From assembly GCF_004364245.1 (NCBI RefSeq), contig NZ_SOAV01000003.1, positions 124,001 to 188,000 on the forward strand: a DNA stretch of 64,000 bases, written 5' to 3'. The stretch comes from Streptomyces sp. BK208. GTDB taxonomy: Bacteria > Actinomycetota > Actinomycetes > Streptomycetales > Streptomycetaceae. Every line of letters starts with the position of its first letter. The stretch's first letter is position 1. The notes under the pieces are model-generated. The model had not been told where the DNA came from. It ran no database searches and saw only the letters and a list, made by a program, of their open reading frames with translations. Shown one piece after another: positions 8,271-19,159 of this stretch. The translations under genes were made by a program, and so were the position numbers.

Positions 8271-9161
8271 ATGAGCACACTCCCCAAGGTCGCCTGGGTC
8301 GGTCTCGGCATCATGGGCTCGCCCATGTCCGAGAACCTGATCAAGGCGGGTTACCAGGTCACCGGCTTCACGCTGGAGCAGGAGAAGCTGGACCGGCTGT
8401 CCGCCGCCGGCGGCACCGCGGCCGGCTCGATCGCCGAGGCCGTCCGCGACGCCGACGTGATCGTCACCATGGTGCCCGCGTCCCCTCAGGTCGAGGCCAT
8501 CGCCTACGGTCCCGAGGGCATCCTGGAGAACGCGAAGTCCGGCGCCCTGCTGGTCGACATGTCCTCGATCACCCCGCAGACCTCCGTGGACCTGGCGAAG
8601 GCCGCGAAGGACAAGGGCGTCCGCGTCCTGGACGCCCCGGTCTCCGGCGGCGAGGCCGGCGCGATCGAGGCCGTGCTGTCCATCATGGTCGGCGGTGAGC
8701 AGGCCGACTTCGACGAGGCCAAGCCGCTCCTGGAGGCGCTCGGCAAGACCATCGTGCTGTGCGGTCCGCACGGCTCGGGCCAGACCGTGAAGGCCGCCAA
8801 CCAGCTGATCGTCGCCGTGAACATCCAGGCGTGCGCCGAGGCCGTGGTCTTCCTGGAGAAGTCCGGCGTGGACCTGAAGGCCGCCCTGGACGTCCTCAAC
8901 GGCGGCCTGGCCGGCTCGACCGTGCTGACGCGGAAGAAGGACAACTTCCTGGACCGCGACTTCAAGCCGGGCTTCCGCATCGACCTGCACCACAAGGACA
9001 TGGGCATCGTCACCGACGCCGCCCGCAACGTCGGCGCCGCGCTGCCGGTGGGCGCCGTGGTGGCCCAGCTCGTCGCGTCGCTGCGCGCCCAGGGCGACGG
9101 CGGCCTGGACCACTCGGCCCTGCTGCGGGCCGTGGAGCGCCTCTCCGGCGACCGGGTCTGA
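8271..9161 (+). CDS. glxR: 2-hydroxy-3-oxopropionate (tartronate semialdehyde) reductase
   Basis: A 296-residue beta-hydroxyacid dehydrogenase converting tartronate semialdehyde to D-glycerate with NAD(P)H. The N-terminal Rossmann motif is VGLGIMGSPMSENL, the substrate loop DAPVSGGEAGA is intact, and the catalytic Lys is K174 in GQTVKAANQLIV. RBS AGAGAGG lies before the ATG. Second gene of the hyi operon, followed by a very strong hairpin. Confidence 0.92.
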   Translation: MSTLPKVAWVGLGIMGSPMSENLIKAGYQVTGFTLEQEKLDRLSAAGGTAAGSIAEAVRDADVIVTMVPASPQVEAIAYGPEGILENAKSGALLVDMSSITPQTSVDLAKAAKDKGVRVLDAPVSGGEAGAIEAVLSIMVGGEQADFDEAKPLLEALGKTIVLCGPHGSGQTVKAANQLIVAVNIQACAEAVVFLEKSGVDLKAALDVLNGGLAGSTVLTRKKDNFLDRDFKPGFRIDLHHKDMGIVTDAARNVGAALPVGAVVAQLVASLRAQGDGGLDHSALLRAVERLSGDRV

Positions 9162-9183
9162 CCGTCCGCACCGCATGAGACCT

Positions 9184-9241
9184 CCGGGCGGCGCCGCTGC
9201 TGACACCTGTCATGTCGCGCCCGAGCGGCGGCGCCGCCCGG
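9184..9241 (+). terminator. Strong terminator after glxR
   Basis: Perfect 14-bp inverted repeat (9184-9197 with 9228-9241) around a 30-nt loop, between glxR and the catalase promoter. Confidence 0.8.
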
Positions 9242-9249
9242 AACCCACT

Positions 9250-9314
9250 TCAACAAACTGTTGACGTGCCCTTGCCCCAAATCTAAGCTCCACAAAGCGG
9301 AAACAAGTTTCCGC
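9250..9314 (+). promoter_or_regulatory. Catalase promoter with two operators
   Basis: TTGACG (9261-9266), 17 bp, TAAGCT (9284-9289). The -35 box lies in the inverted repeat TCAACA-AAC-TGTTGA (9250-9264), nearly identical to the urate operon element. Eight bases after the -10 box is a second perfect inverted repeat, GCGGAAAC-AA-GTTTCCGC (9297-9314), matching the hyi and gcl elements. The catalase promoter therefore appears to integrate signals from both the urate and the glyoxylate branches. Confidence 0.75.
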
Positions 9315-9340
9315 TGCACCCCTCGCATGGAAGGCCCACG

Positions 9341-10804
9341 ATGTCGCAGCGCGTGCTCACCACCGAGTCCGGCGCCCCGGTCGCCGACAACCAGAACTCC
9401 GCTTCCGCCGGCATCGGCGGCCCGCTCCTGATCCAGGACCAGCACCTCATCGAGAAGCTCGCCCGCTTCAACCGCGAGCGCATCCCGGAGCGCGTGGTGC
9501 ACGCCCGCGGCTCCGGCGCCTACGGCCACTTCGAGGTGACCGACGACGTCACCGGCTTCACGCACGCCGACTTCCTGAACACGGTCGGCAAGCGCACCGA
9601 GGTCTTCCTGCGCTTCTCCACCGTGGCCGACTCCCTCGGCGGCGCGGACGCGGTCCGCGACCCGCGCGGCTTCGCGGTGAAGTTCTACACCGAGGAGGGC
9701 AACTACGACCTCGTCGGCAACAACACCCCGGTGTTCTTCATCAAGGACCCGATCAAGTTCCCCGACTTCATCCACTCGCAGAAGCGCGACCCGTTCACGG
9801 GCCGCCAGGAGCCGGACAACGTCTTCGACTTCTGGGCGCACTCCCCCGAGGCGACGCACCAGGTCACCTGGCTGATGGGCGACCGCGGCATCCCGGCGTC
9901 CTACCGCCACATGGACGGCTTCGGCTCGCACACCTACCAGTGGACGAACGCGAAGGGCGAGTCCTTCTTCGTCAAGTACCACTTCAAGACGGACCAGGGC
10001 ATCCGCTGCCTGACCGCCGACGAGGCCGCCAAGCTCGCGGGCGAGGACCCCACCTCGCACCAGACGGACCTGGTGCAGGCCATCGAGCGGGGCGTGTACC
10101 CGTCCTGGACGCTGCACGTGCAGCTGATGCCGGTGGCCGAGGCGGCGAACTACCGCTTCAACCCGTTCGACGTGACCAAGGTGTGGCCGCACGCCGACTA
10201 CCCGCTGCGCCGCGTGGGCCGCCTGGTGCTCGACCGCAACCCGGACAACGTCTTCGCGGAGGTCGAGCAGGCCGCGTTCTCCCCGAACAACTTCGTTCCG
10301 GGCATCGGCCCCTCCCCCGACAAGATGCTCCAGGGCCGCCTGTTCGCCTACGCGGACGCGCACCGCTACCGCCTGGGCGTCAACCACACCCAGCTCGCGG
10401 TGAACGCCCCGAAGGCCGTGCCCGGCGGCGCCGCCAACTACGGCCGCGACGGTCTGATGGCGGCCAACTCCCAGGGCCGGTACGCCAAGAACTACGAGCC
10501 GAACTCCTACGACGGCCCGGTGGAGACCGGCCGTCCGCTGGCCGCCGCGCTCCCGGTATCCGGCCACACCGGCACCCACGAGGCGCCGCTGCACACCAAG
10601 GACGACCCCTTCGTGCAGGCCGGTGCGCTGTACCGGCTGATGAGCGAGGACGAGAAGCAGCGGCTGGTCGCGAACCTCGCCGGCGGCCTGTCCCAGGTCT
10701 CCCGCAACGACGTGGTCGAGAAGAACCTCGCGCACTTCCACGCCGCCGACCCGGAGTACGGCAAGCGCGTGGAGGAGGCGGTCCGCGCCCTGCGCGAGGA
10801 CTGA
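9341..10804 (+). CDS. katA: Monofunctional haem catalase
   Basis: A 487-residue small-subunit catalase (2 H2O2 to 2 H2O + O2), cytosolic, no signal peptide. Active-site His is H54 in [14 protein letters not shown], the Asn is in [13 protein letters not shown], and the haem-ligand Tyr is Y337 in [14 protein letters not shown]. It sits between the glyoxylate genes and shares promoter elements with the uricase operon, so its likely job is removing the H2O2 released by uricase. The gene symbol is by family resemblance only. Confidence 0.95.
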   Translation: MSQRVLTTESGAPVADNQNSASAGIGGPLLIQDQHLIEKLARFNRERIPERVVHARGSGAYGHFEVTDDVTGFTHADFLNTVGKRTEVFLRFSTVADSLGGADAVRDPRGFAVKFYTEEGNYDLVGNNTPVFFIKDPIKFPDFIHSQKRDPFTGRQEPDNVFDFWAHSPEATHQVTWLMGDRGIPASYRHMDGFGSHTYQWTNAKGESFFVKYHFKTDQGIRCLTADEAAKLAGEDPTSHQTDLVQAIERGVYPSWTLHVQLMPVAEAANYRFNPFDVTKVWPHADYPLRRVGRLVLDRNPDNVFAEVEQAAFSPNNFVPGIGPSPDKMLQGRLFAYADAHRYRLGVNHTQLAVNAPKAVPGGAANYGRDGLMAANSQGRYAKNYEPNSYDGPVETGRPLAAALPVSGHTGTHEAPLHTKDDPFVQAGALYRLMSEDEKQRLVANLAGGLSQVSRNDVVEKNLAHFHAADPEYGKRVEEAVRALRED

Positions 10805-10840
10805 CCCCACCGGCTCGTGCACGGAACCCGGCGGGGAGGC

Positions 10841-10860
10841 CGGGCCGTGTGCGCGGCCCG
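10841..10860 (+). terminator. Hairpin after catalase
   Basis: 7-bp stem (10841-10847 with 10854-10860) and 6-nt loop, 36 bp after the catalase stop codon. Confidence 0.55.
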
Positions 10861-11052
10861 CGCAGGCACCGAAGCGGCCCGGATGAGGGGTGACCGCCAG
10901 GTGCCGGCGCGGGCAGGGCGAGGACCGCGGCGGCCTGCGAGCCAGTGCGGTGGTGAAGGGCACGGACGTTTCTCCTACGACCTGAGGGGAGGAGCCGTTC
11001 CGGCCCGTCGCACCGCCGCGGTCCCAGCCACTCGCCTCCCCCGAGAGGCCCC

Positions 11053-11286
11053 ACGACCCCGTCCGGGCACCCGCACATCGTCGTCCACTCCCCCGCGCTC
11101 GACGGATCCCGACGGGTCACCTCCGGCGAGGAGACCCTGGGCGTCGCCTCGCACCTCGACGACGTCGCCGAACTGCTGCGCCTGGCCGGCCTCTACGTGA
11201 CGGACGTCGAGGACAGCGACCTGGTCGAGTGGCAGGGCGGCGGCCCGGAGGACTGGCCGGGGCTGCACGAGCACCACGAGGACTAA
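11053..11286 (+). CDS. Small conserved acidic protein with an ACG where the start codon is expected
   Basis: The frame ending at TAA 11284-11286 encodes HPHIVVHSPALDGSRRV, then a DDVAELLRLAGLYV helix and an EWQGGGPEDWPG tail. This is the pattern of a small protein family I recall as common in Streptomyces. No ATG, GTG or TTG exists in this frame between an upstream TGA (10954-10956) and the conserved region. At the expected position there is ACG (11053), 4 nt after GAGAGG. Either ACG is used, or the start codon has mutated and this is a young pseudogene. Downstream lies the gene at 11355. Function unknown. Confidence 0.5.
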   Translation, partial: TTPSGHPHIVVHSPALDGSRRVTSGEETLGVASHLDDVAELLRLAGLYVTDVEDSDLVEWQGGGPEDWPGLHEHHED

Positions 11287-11354
11287 AGCGCGCGTAGGAG
11301 CCCCGCCCTGCGGGCACAACCCGGGCACAGCACGGGGCGCACGGGGGTGGTGTC

Positions 11355-11999
11355 GTGGACGGTGGCGCGGAGACCGGGTGGGAGCCGCACCAGGTGGCGC
11401 TGCTGGGCGGCGGTCCGCCGGCCGCGGTGACGGTGGCGCTGGTCGCCCTGCACCTGCTGGGCGCAGTCGAGAGCGGCCCGCGCAGGACGCTGTGCGCGGC
11501 GGGTCCCGAGCCGGACGGGCTGGGTCCGTTCGAGGGGACCGTCCTGGACTGTCTGCACGAGCCGCTCACCGCCCGGGAGCTGGTCCGGCACCCGGACGTG
11601 CGCCTCGCTCTGGCCCTGACGCGCATCCCGCTCGCCGAGGCCGGGCTGCTCGGCCACCCCTGGCTCAGGCCGACCCGCGGCGCCCGGCGGCGCGTGGCGT
11701 TCTGGCGGGAACGGCACCCGCTGCCGGCGGCCCGGCACGGGCTGACGGACGGCGACACACTGCTCGCGGTCGCCCTGCACGGCGATGCCGCGCTGCGGCT
11801 GCTCCTGCCGCGCTTCGCGCTGCGGACCGGGCTCGTCGCCCCGGGCGCGCCGGCCGAGGGAGTGCGCTTCTCGCTGGGCCGCGGCAGGTTCCCGAGGTGG
11901 CGCGACGCGTACGGGGACTCGGTCTCCGGCGACCGGGGCGGTACCGGCCACGGGGACCAGGTGGGGGGTCGCGGCTCGGGGGGCGGGGGCTCGGACTGA
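11355..11999 (+). CDS. Hypothetical protein, TIGR04222-like N-terminal domain
   Basis: 214 residues, GTG start. The N-terminal half (EPHQVALLGGGPPAAVTVAL and LTRIPLAEAGLLGH) resembles the domain found at the start of TIGR04222 membrane proteins of actinomycetes, but the usual glycine-rich membrane tail is replaced by a short Gly/Asp-rich end. Weak ribosome binding site. It could be a diverged or shortened family member. Function unknown. Confidence 0.55.
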   Translation: MDGGAETGWEPHQVALLGGGPPAAVTVALVALHLLGAVESGPRRTLCAAGPEPDGLGPFEGTVLDCLHEPLTARELVRHPDVRLALALTRIPLAEAGLLGHPWLRPTRGARRRVAFWRERHPLPAARHGLTDGDTLLAVALHGDAALRLLLPRFALRTGLVAPGAPAEGVRFSLGRGRFPRWRDAYGDSVSGDRGGTGHGDQVGGRGSGGGGSD

Positions 12000-12042
12000 G
12001 CGCACGGACGCGTGCCGCGTACACCGGTGCACGACGTACGGA

Positions 12043-12085
12043 CGCCGAGAGCGGCCCGCCCCTGGGGGACGGACCGCTCTCGGCG
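12043..12085. terminator. Bidirectional terminator between 11355 gene and gcl
   Basis: Perfect 12-bp inverted repeat (12043-12054 with 12074-12085, 19-nt loop) in the 111-bp gap between two convergent genes; it can serve both. Confidence 0.8.
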
Positions 12086-12110
12086 TTCGGCGCGCTCGGC
12101 GCCGGGCGCG

Positions 12111-13895
<1,785 letters not shown>

Positions 13896-13966
13896 CGAGT
13901 ACTCCTGCTCCGGCTGTCGGATTCGCACTCCCGTCGCGCCCCGCGGTGAGCTTCTTCCGTAGCAAC

Positions 13967-14033
13967 TTCCGTATAGCGAAATTTGTTTTCTACGATCTGG
14001 AAGTAATGTAAGTGGGCAGCCGGGGACCGTCAA
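13967..14033 (-). promoter_or_regulatory. gcl promoter and operator
   Basis: Read on the minus strand: TTGACG (14028-14033), 17 bp, TACATT (14005-14010). Downstream of the -10 box is GTAGAAAACAAATTTCG, then the imperfect palindrome TTCGCTATACGGAA (13967-13980). Both parts align without gaps to the hyi operator region and sit at the same distance from the -10 box, indicating one regulator. Confidence 0.72.
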
Positions 14034-14042
14034 GAGAGGACG

Positions 14043-14729
14043 ATGGGGGTCATGTCCGGGACCATCTCGGTGTGCTGCACCGCCTGCGGGCGCCGGCACC
14101 GCTACACGGCACCGTCGTATCCCTGCGCCTGCGGGGCGCCCGTCGCGCCGGAGCTGGATCCGCGCGGGGCCGCCACCGAGGTCACCCACCGGGCGTGGGA
14201 CGAGGAGTGGATCGGGTTGCGCTGCGCGGCCTGCGGGGCCGAGAGCCACTGGCCTCGGCCGGAGCTGGGCTGCCCGTGCGGGACGGTGCTGTGCGTGCCG
14301 GTGGACCCCGTGGCGACGGGCCGGGCCGGGCGCGTCCCCGGGTCACGGGTCCCGGCGCACCGGGCCGTCCCGATCCGCACCGCCCGCGACGCGGTCACCG
14401 CCGCCGTCCTGTATCTGCGGGGGCTGGGTCACCGCAACGTGCGCCGCGCCGACCAGCGGCCCCTGTCCGGCATCGGCCTGGCCGCGCCCGGCGTCGTCGT
14501 CCAGGTGGATCCGACGGCGGGGCCCGTCCCGGCGCGGGACGTGGAGTGCCTGTGGCTGACGGCCATGGCGGAGTCGGCGCGGGGGCTCCACTTCTCGCTG
14601 GCCGGGTACGCCGAGGACGCCCGCGCCCGCGCCGACCTGCTGGACGTGCCGCTCTTCGTGCTGGACCCGACGGGGGTACCGCGTCCGGTCAACGCGCCGG
14701 CCGTGGCGCTGGACGCCACGGCCGGCTGA
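14043..14729 (+). CDS. Zinc-ribbon protein with degenerate Mrr-like endonuclease domain
   Basis: 228 residues. The first 90 residues hold several paired cysteines ([25 protein letters not shown]), suggesting two zinc ribbons. The C-terminal half, with [32 protein letters not shown] and [15 protein letters not shown], follows the layout of Mrr-type restriction endonuclease domains. However, the positions where D and QxK catalytic residues are expected read GIGL and QVD, so nuclease activity is doubtful. ATG 14043 sits only 3 nt after GAGG; ATG at 14052 is an alternative start. Function unknown. Confidence 0.6.
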   Translation: MGVMSGTISVCCTACGRRHRYTAPSYPCACGAPVAPELDPRGAATEVTHRAWDEEWIGLRCAACGAESHWPRPELGCPCGTVLCVPVDPVATGRAGRVPGSRVPAHRAVPIRTARDAVTAAVLYLRGLGHRNVRRADQRPLSGIGLAAPGVVVQVDPTAGPVPARDVECLWLTAMAESARGLHFSLAGYAEDARARADLLDVPLFVLDPTGVPRPVNAPAVALDATAG

Positions 14730-14741
14730 GTCGTCGCGCCG

Positions 14742-16364
14742 CTACGGGCGGGCGTACCGCTCCCGCAGCTCCACCTTGCGCACCTTCCCCGAGACGGTCA
14801 TCGGGAACGAGTCCAGGAGCTGGAGACGGCTGGGCACCTTGTAGTGGGCGAGCCGTCCGTCGCAGTAGGCGCGCAGCTCCTCCAGGGTGAGCGGGTCGGC
14901 GGCGTCGCGTGTGACGACGCAGGCCAGGACCTCTTCGCCGTAGCGCTCGTGCGGTACGCCGACGACCTGGACGTCCGCGATCTTCGGGTGGGCGTACAGG
15001 AACTCCTCCACCTCGCGCGGGTAGATGTTCTCGCCGCCCCGGATGATCATGTCCTTGATCCGGCCGACGATCTCCACGTACCCGTCCTCGCGCATCACCG
15101 CGAGGTCCCCGGTGTGCATCCAGCGGCCCGGGTCGACGGCCTCGGCGGTCTTCTCCGGCTCCTCCCAGTAGCCGAGCATCACGCTGTAGCCGCGGGTGCG
15201 CAGTTCACCCGCCTCGCCGCGGGGCACGGTCACGCCGGTGACCGGGTCGACGACCTTCACCTCGATGTGGGGCAGAACGCGGCCGACGGTACCGGTGCGG
15301 TGTTCGAGGTCGTCGTCCATGCGGGTCTGCAGGGAGACCGGGGAGGTCTCGGTCATGCCGTAGCAGATGGAGACCTGCTCCATGTGCATCTCGGCGACCA
15401 CCCGCTTCATCACCTCCACCGGGCAGGGCGAGCCCGCCATGATGCCGGTGCGCAGGGAGGTGAGGTCGTAGGAGGCGAAGCCGGGCAGGTTCAGCTCGGC
15501 GATGAACATGGTCGGGACGCCGTACAGGGACGTGCACCGCTCGCGCTGCACGGCCTCCAGCGTCGCCGCCGGTTCGAAGGACGGGGCGGGGATGACGATG
15601 CAGGCGCCGTGGGAGGTGGCGCCCAGATTCCCCATGACCATGCCGAAGCAGTGGTAGAAGGGCACCGGCAGGCACACCCGGTCCTGCTCCGTGTAGCCGA
15701 CCGTGCGGCCCACCCAGTAGCCGTTGTTGAGGATGTTGTGGTGGGAGAGGGTGGCGCCCTTGGGGAAGCCGGTGGTGCCGGAGGTGTACTGGATGTTAAC
15801 CGGGTCGTCGCAGCTCAGCTCGGCGGCGAGCGCGTCGATCCGCTCGCGCGGCACCGAGGCGGCGCCCGCCGTGAGCGCGTCCCAGGACGGGTCGCCGATG
15901 TAGACGGTCTCGCGCAGCGCCGGGCACCGGCCGCGGACCTGCTCCACGATCGCCCGGTAGTCGCTGCTCTTGTGGGCGAGCGAGGCGACCAGCAGGGTGA
16001 TGCCGGACTGCCGGAGCACGTACTCCAGCTCGTGCGCCCGGTAGGCCGGGTTGACGTTCACCATGATGACGCCGATGCGGGCGGTGGCGTACTGGACGAG
16101 GACCCACTCCGGGCAGTTGACCGCCCAGACGCCGACCCGGTCGCCCTTGGTGACGCCCTTGGCGAGCAGCCCCCGTGCCACCTCGTCGACGGCGGCGCCG
16201 AACTCGGCGTAGGTCCAGCGCCGTCCGGACGGGACGTCGACGAGGGCCTCGCGGCCGGGGTGGGCGGCGATCGCGCGGTCGAGGTTCGCGCCGATGGTGT
16301 CGCCGAGCAGCGGGGAGGTGCTGGTGCCGTGGGCGTAGGACGGCTGGGCCGGGGACGCTGTCAC
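14742..16364 (-). CDS. AMP-forming fatty acyl-CoA synthetase (FadD-like)
   Basis: 540 residues, ANL superfamily. ATP-binding P-loop [18 protein letters not shown], the [10 protein letters not shown] motif, the hinge region [15 protein letters not shown] and the C-terminal catalytic Lys in [12 protein letters not shown] are all intact, so the enzyme should form acyl-AMP and then acyl-CoA. GTG start overlaps the stop of the upstream synthetase gene (GTGA), so both are made together. Chain-length preference cannot be read from sequence; medium-to-long chain fatty acids are typical for this subgroup. Confidence 0.88.
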   Translation of the reverse strand: MTASPAQPSYAHGTSTSPLLGDTIGANLDRAIAAHPGREALVDVPSGRRWTYAEFGAAVDEVARGLLAKGVTKGDRVGVWAVNCPEWVLVQYATARIGVIMVNVNPAYRAHELEYVLRQSGITLLVASLAHKSSDYRAIVEQVRGRCPALRETVYIGDPSWDALTAGAASVPRERIDALAAELSCDDPVNIQYTSGTTGFPKGATLSHHNILNNGYWVGRTVGYTEQDRVCLPVPFYHCFGMVMGNLGATSHGACIVIPAPSFEPAATLEAVQRERCTSLYGVPTMFIAELNLPGFASYDLTSLRTGIMAGSPCPVEVMKRVVAEMHMEQVSICYGMTETSPVSLQTRMDDDLEHRTGTVGRVLPHIEVKVVDPVTGVTVPRGEAGELRTRGYSVMLGYWEEPEKTAEAVDPGRWMHTGDLAVMREDGYVEIVGRIKDMIIRGGENIYPREVEEFLYAHPKIADVQVVGVPHERYGEEVLACVVTRDAADPLTLEELRAYCDGRLAHYKVPSRLQLLDSFPMTVSGKVRKVELRERYARP

Positions 16365-18040
16365 CGGAAGTCCTCCTCGCGGTACTCGTTCGCGGAGCCG
16401 GCCGCCGTGGCCTCGCGCAGTTCGATCCGGCGGATCTTGCCGGAGACGGTCTTGGGCAGCTCGCCGAACTCCAGGCGGCGTACCCGCTTGTACGGGGCGA
16501 GGGTGTGGCGGGAGTGCTCGAAGAGCACCTTCGCGGTGTCCGGGCCGGGCTCCCAGCCGGCCGCGAGCACGATGTACGCCTTCGGCACCGCCAGGCGCAG
16601 GTCGTCCGGGGCGGGCACGACCGCGGCCTCGGCGACCGCCTCGTGCTCCAGCAGGGCGCTCTCCAGCTCGAAGGGGCTGATCTTGTAGTCGGAGGCCTTG
16701 AACACGTCGTCGGCCCGGCCCACGTAGGTCAGGTAGCCGTCCTCGTCGCGCGCGCCGATGTCACCGGTGCGGTAGTAGCCGCCGGCCATCGCCTCGGCCG
16801 TGCGGTCCGGGTCGCCGTGGTAGCCGGTCATCAGGCCGACGGGACGCGCGGACAGGTCCAGGGCGATCTCGCCCTCGTCGGCGCCGGGCGCGCCGCTCAC
16901 CGGGTCGAGGAGTTCGACGCGGTAGCCGGGGCTGGGGCGGCCCATCGAGCCGGTCTTCAGCACCTGGCCGGGGCTGTTGGACACCTGGACGGCGGTCTCG
17001 GTCTGGCCGAAGCCGTCCCGGACGGTCCTGCCCCACAGACGGCGGACCTGCTCGATCACCTCGGGGTTGAGCGGCTCGCCGGCGGCGACGACCTCGCGCG
17101 GCGGGGTGGTGAGCCGGGTGAGGTCGGCCTGGACGAGCATCCGCCACACGGTCGGCGGGGCGCAGAAGGTGGTCACCCCGGCCCGGTCCATCTCGGCCAT
17201 CAGGCGGCCCGCGTCGAAGCGGGTGTAGTTGTACAGGAAGACGGTCGCCTCGGCGTTCCACGGCGCGAACAGGTTCGACCAGGCGTGCTTGGCCCAGCCC
17301 GGCGAGGAGATGTTCAGGTGCACGTCGCCGGGGGTCAGGCCGATCCAGTACATGGTCGCCAGGTGCCCCACGGGGTAGGACACGTGGGTGTGCTCGACGA
17401 GCTTGGGGCGGGCGGTGGTGCCGGAGGTGAAGTACAGCATCAGCGGGTCGTCGGCGGCGGTCGGGCCGTCCGGGGTGAACGCGTCGGAGGCCGAGTACAC
17501 GTCCTCGTAGGACCGCCAGCCCGGTGCCGTCTCAGGGCCGCCGCCGACCGCGACGCGCGTGTAGTCGCCGGGCACGTCGTCGAACTTGCCGGTGTCCTCG
17601 GAGCGCGCGATCACGTGCTTCACCCGGCCGCGGTCGACGCGGTCGCGCAGGTCGGCGGGGCCGAGCAGGGTGGTGGCCGGGATGACCACCGCGCGCAGCT
17701 TCATCGCGGCCAGCGCGGTCTCCCACAGCTCCACCTGGTTGCCGAGCATCACCAGGATGCGGTCCTCCGGGCCGACGCCCCACTCGCGCAGGCGGTTCGC
17801 GACGCGGTCGGAGCGGGCGGACATCTCGGCGAAGGAGACCCGGGTCTCCCGGCCGTCCTCCTCGACGATGTGCAGGGCGGTGCGCCCGTTGCCGTCGGCG
17901 ATCACGTCGAACCAGTCCAGTGCCCAGTTGAAGTGCGCGGGGCGGGGCCACCGGAACCCCTCGTAGGCGGCGGGGTAGTCCTCGCGGTGCTCCAGCAGGA
18001 AGTCCCGTGCGCTGCGGAACAGCTCCGTGGCCGTCGTCAT
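16361..18040 (-). CDS. AMP-forming acyl-CoA synthetase (medium-chain/aryl acid type)
   Basis: 559 residues, ANL superfamily, a different subfamily from its downstream partner. P-loop [45 protein letters not shown] and the C-terminal Lys in [12 protein letters not shown]. The overall pattern resembles medium-chain acyl/benzoate-type ligases. ATG start follows GAGGAGGACAG. Divergent from the GAF-LuxR regulator, which is the likely local controller. Having two coupled ligases of different subfamilies suggests activation of two related acids. Confidence 0.85.
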   Translation of the reverse strand: MTTATELFRSARDFLLEHREDYPAAYEGFRWPRPAHFNWALDWFDVIADGNGRTALHIVEEDGRETRVSFAEMSARSDRVANRLREWGVGPEDRILVMLGNQVELWETALAAMKLRAVVIPATTLLGPADLRDRVDRGRVKHVIARSEDTGKFDDVPGDYTRVAVGGGPETAPGWRSYEDVYSASDAFTPDGPTAADDPLMLYFTSGTTARPKLVEHTHVSYPVGHLATMYWIGLTPGDVHLNISSPGWAKHAWSNLFAPWNAEATVFLYNYTRFDAGRLMAEMDRAGVTTFCAPPTVWRMLVQADLTRLTTPPREVVAAGEPLNPEVIEQVRRLWGRTVRDGFGQTETAVQVSNSPGQVLKTGSMGRPSPGYRVELLDPVSGAPGADEGEIALDLSARPVGLMTGYHGDPDRTAEAMAGGYYRTGDIGARDEDGYLTYVGRADDVFKASDYKISPFELESALLEHEAVAEAAVVPAPDDLRLAVPKAYIVLAAGWEPGPDTAKVLFEHSRHTLAPYKRVRRLEFGELPKTVSGKIRRIELREATAAGSANEYREEDFR

Positions 18041-18111
18041 CTGTCCTCCTCGGTGCCGGACCTTGCCGGGCGGCTCCGTGCCATCGTCTAATCCGTGATG
18101 TGGGTCTCACT

Positions 18112-18127
18112 ACCCCCGAACGGGGGT
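18112..18127. promoter_or_regulatory. Palindrome in the divergent synthetase/LuxR intergenic region
   Basis: Perfect inverted repeat ACCCCCG-AA-CGGGGGT. It lies between the divergent acyl-CoA synthetase operon and the regulator start at 18164, so it is a candidate operator for either unit. A TAATCC-like -10 sequence lies just upstream. Confidence 0.5.
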
Positions 18128-18163
18128 GGGCGTCCCGCGGTGGTCGCGAGGGAGGCGGAACGA

Positions 18164-19012
18164 GTGGCGGTGGACGCGGCGGACGCGGCGCAGATCCGTG
18201 GCGCGCTGGTGCGGCTGCGACGCACGACCGGGCTGCCCGTCGCCTTCGGCGGTCTGGTGGAGCCCGGGCGGCGCCGGGTGCGCATCAGCGAGCTGAGCGG
18301 CACGGCCACGACCGCGCTGAGCGCGCTGGCCGTGACGGCGGGCAACGGGCTGGGCGGCCGGGCGGTGGCACTGTCGCGGCCGTGCGCGGTGACCGACTAC
18401 TCCGTCTCCCGGCAGATCACCCACGAGTACGACCTGCCCGTCGCCGCCGAGGGCCTGCGCTCGGTCCTCGCGGTACCGGTCGTGGTACGGCGCCGGGTGC
18501 GCGGGGTGCTGTACGGCGCCCTGCGCACCGCCGAGCCGCTGGGCGACCGCACGCTGAGCGCGGCCGTGGCGGCGGCGCGGGACGTGGAGCAGGCACTGGT
18601 GCTGCGCGACGAGGCGGACGGCCTGCTGGCGACGGCCGCACCCCCGTCGGCGCGGCCGGCCGCGCACGGTCCGGCGGACGGCGCGTCCTGGGAGCAGGTG
18701 CGCGAGGCGCACGCCGCGCTGCGGGCGCTGGCGCCCAGGATCGCGGACCCGGCGCTGCGCGACGAGCTGCTGCGGGCGTGCGGTCTGCTGGCGGCCGGGG
18801 ACGGACCCCTCCCCGGGCCCCGGCTGGCACCGCGGGAGGTGGACGTGCTGGCCTGCGTGGCCGCGGGCGCGACGAACGGGGCGGCGGCCGAGCGGCTCGG
18901 GGTGGGCCCGGAGACCGTCAAGGGGTATCTGCGCTCGGCGATGCGCAAGCTGGGCGCCCACACCCGCACGGAGGCCGTCGCGGCGGCCCGCAGAACGGGG
19001 TGGCTGCCGTAG
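18164..19012 (+). CDS. GAF-domain LuxR-family transcriptional regulator
   Basis: 282 residues from GTG 18164 (MAVDAADAAQIRGALVRLRR). Residues about 10-150 form a GAF-like sensor (GLGGRAVALSRPCAVTDY, LRSVLAVPVVVRRRVRGVLYG), followed by a C-terminal LuxR helix-turn-helix (LAPREVDVLACVAAGATNGA, VKGYLRSAMRKLGAHTRTEA). I chose 18164 because GGGAGG lies 8 nt upstream; the longer frame from 18095 would start inside the palindrome region and has no ribosome binding site. Divergent from the two acyl-CoA synthetases; regulation of them by an acid or acyl ligand is inference. Confidence 0.8.
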   Translation: MAVDAADAAQIRGALVRLRRTTGLPVAFGGLVEPGRRRVRISELSGTATTALSALAVTAGNGLGGRAVALSRPCAVTDYSVSRQITHEYDLPVAAEGLRSVLAVPVVVRRRVRGVLYGALRTAEPLGDRTLSAAVAAARDVEQALVLRDEADGLLATAAPPSARPAAHGPADGASWEQVREAHAALRALAPRIADPALRDELLRACGLLAAGDGPLPGPRLAPREVDVLACVAAGATNGAAAERLGVGPETVKGYLRSAMRKLGAHTRTEAVAAARRTGWLP

Positions 19013-19159
19013 GACGCGAACCGGGTCGCACATGTCCCGGCGGTGTTTCATTTCGTGCTCCGGTGTCTGTTGTCCGGCTCACCTCGCCGCATCTCCGTCA
19101 GGGAATGCCCCGGTGCCTAATATTGGCCCGGACACGACACACGGAGGGGAGCGGTCACC

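Noticed and set aside
8504..10963. 819-residue minus-strand open frame opposite glxR and catalase
   Set aside because: Antisense frame of two well-supported genes; no domain recognisable.
10817..11200. 127-residue plus-strand frame after catalase
   Set aside because: Arg/Pro-rich, starts in the catalase terminator area and runs out of frame over the conserved small protein at 11053-11286.
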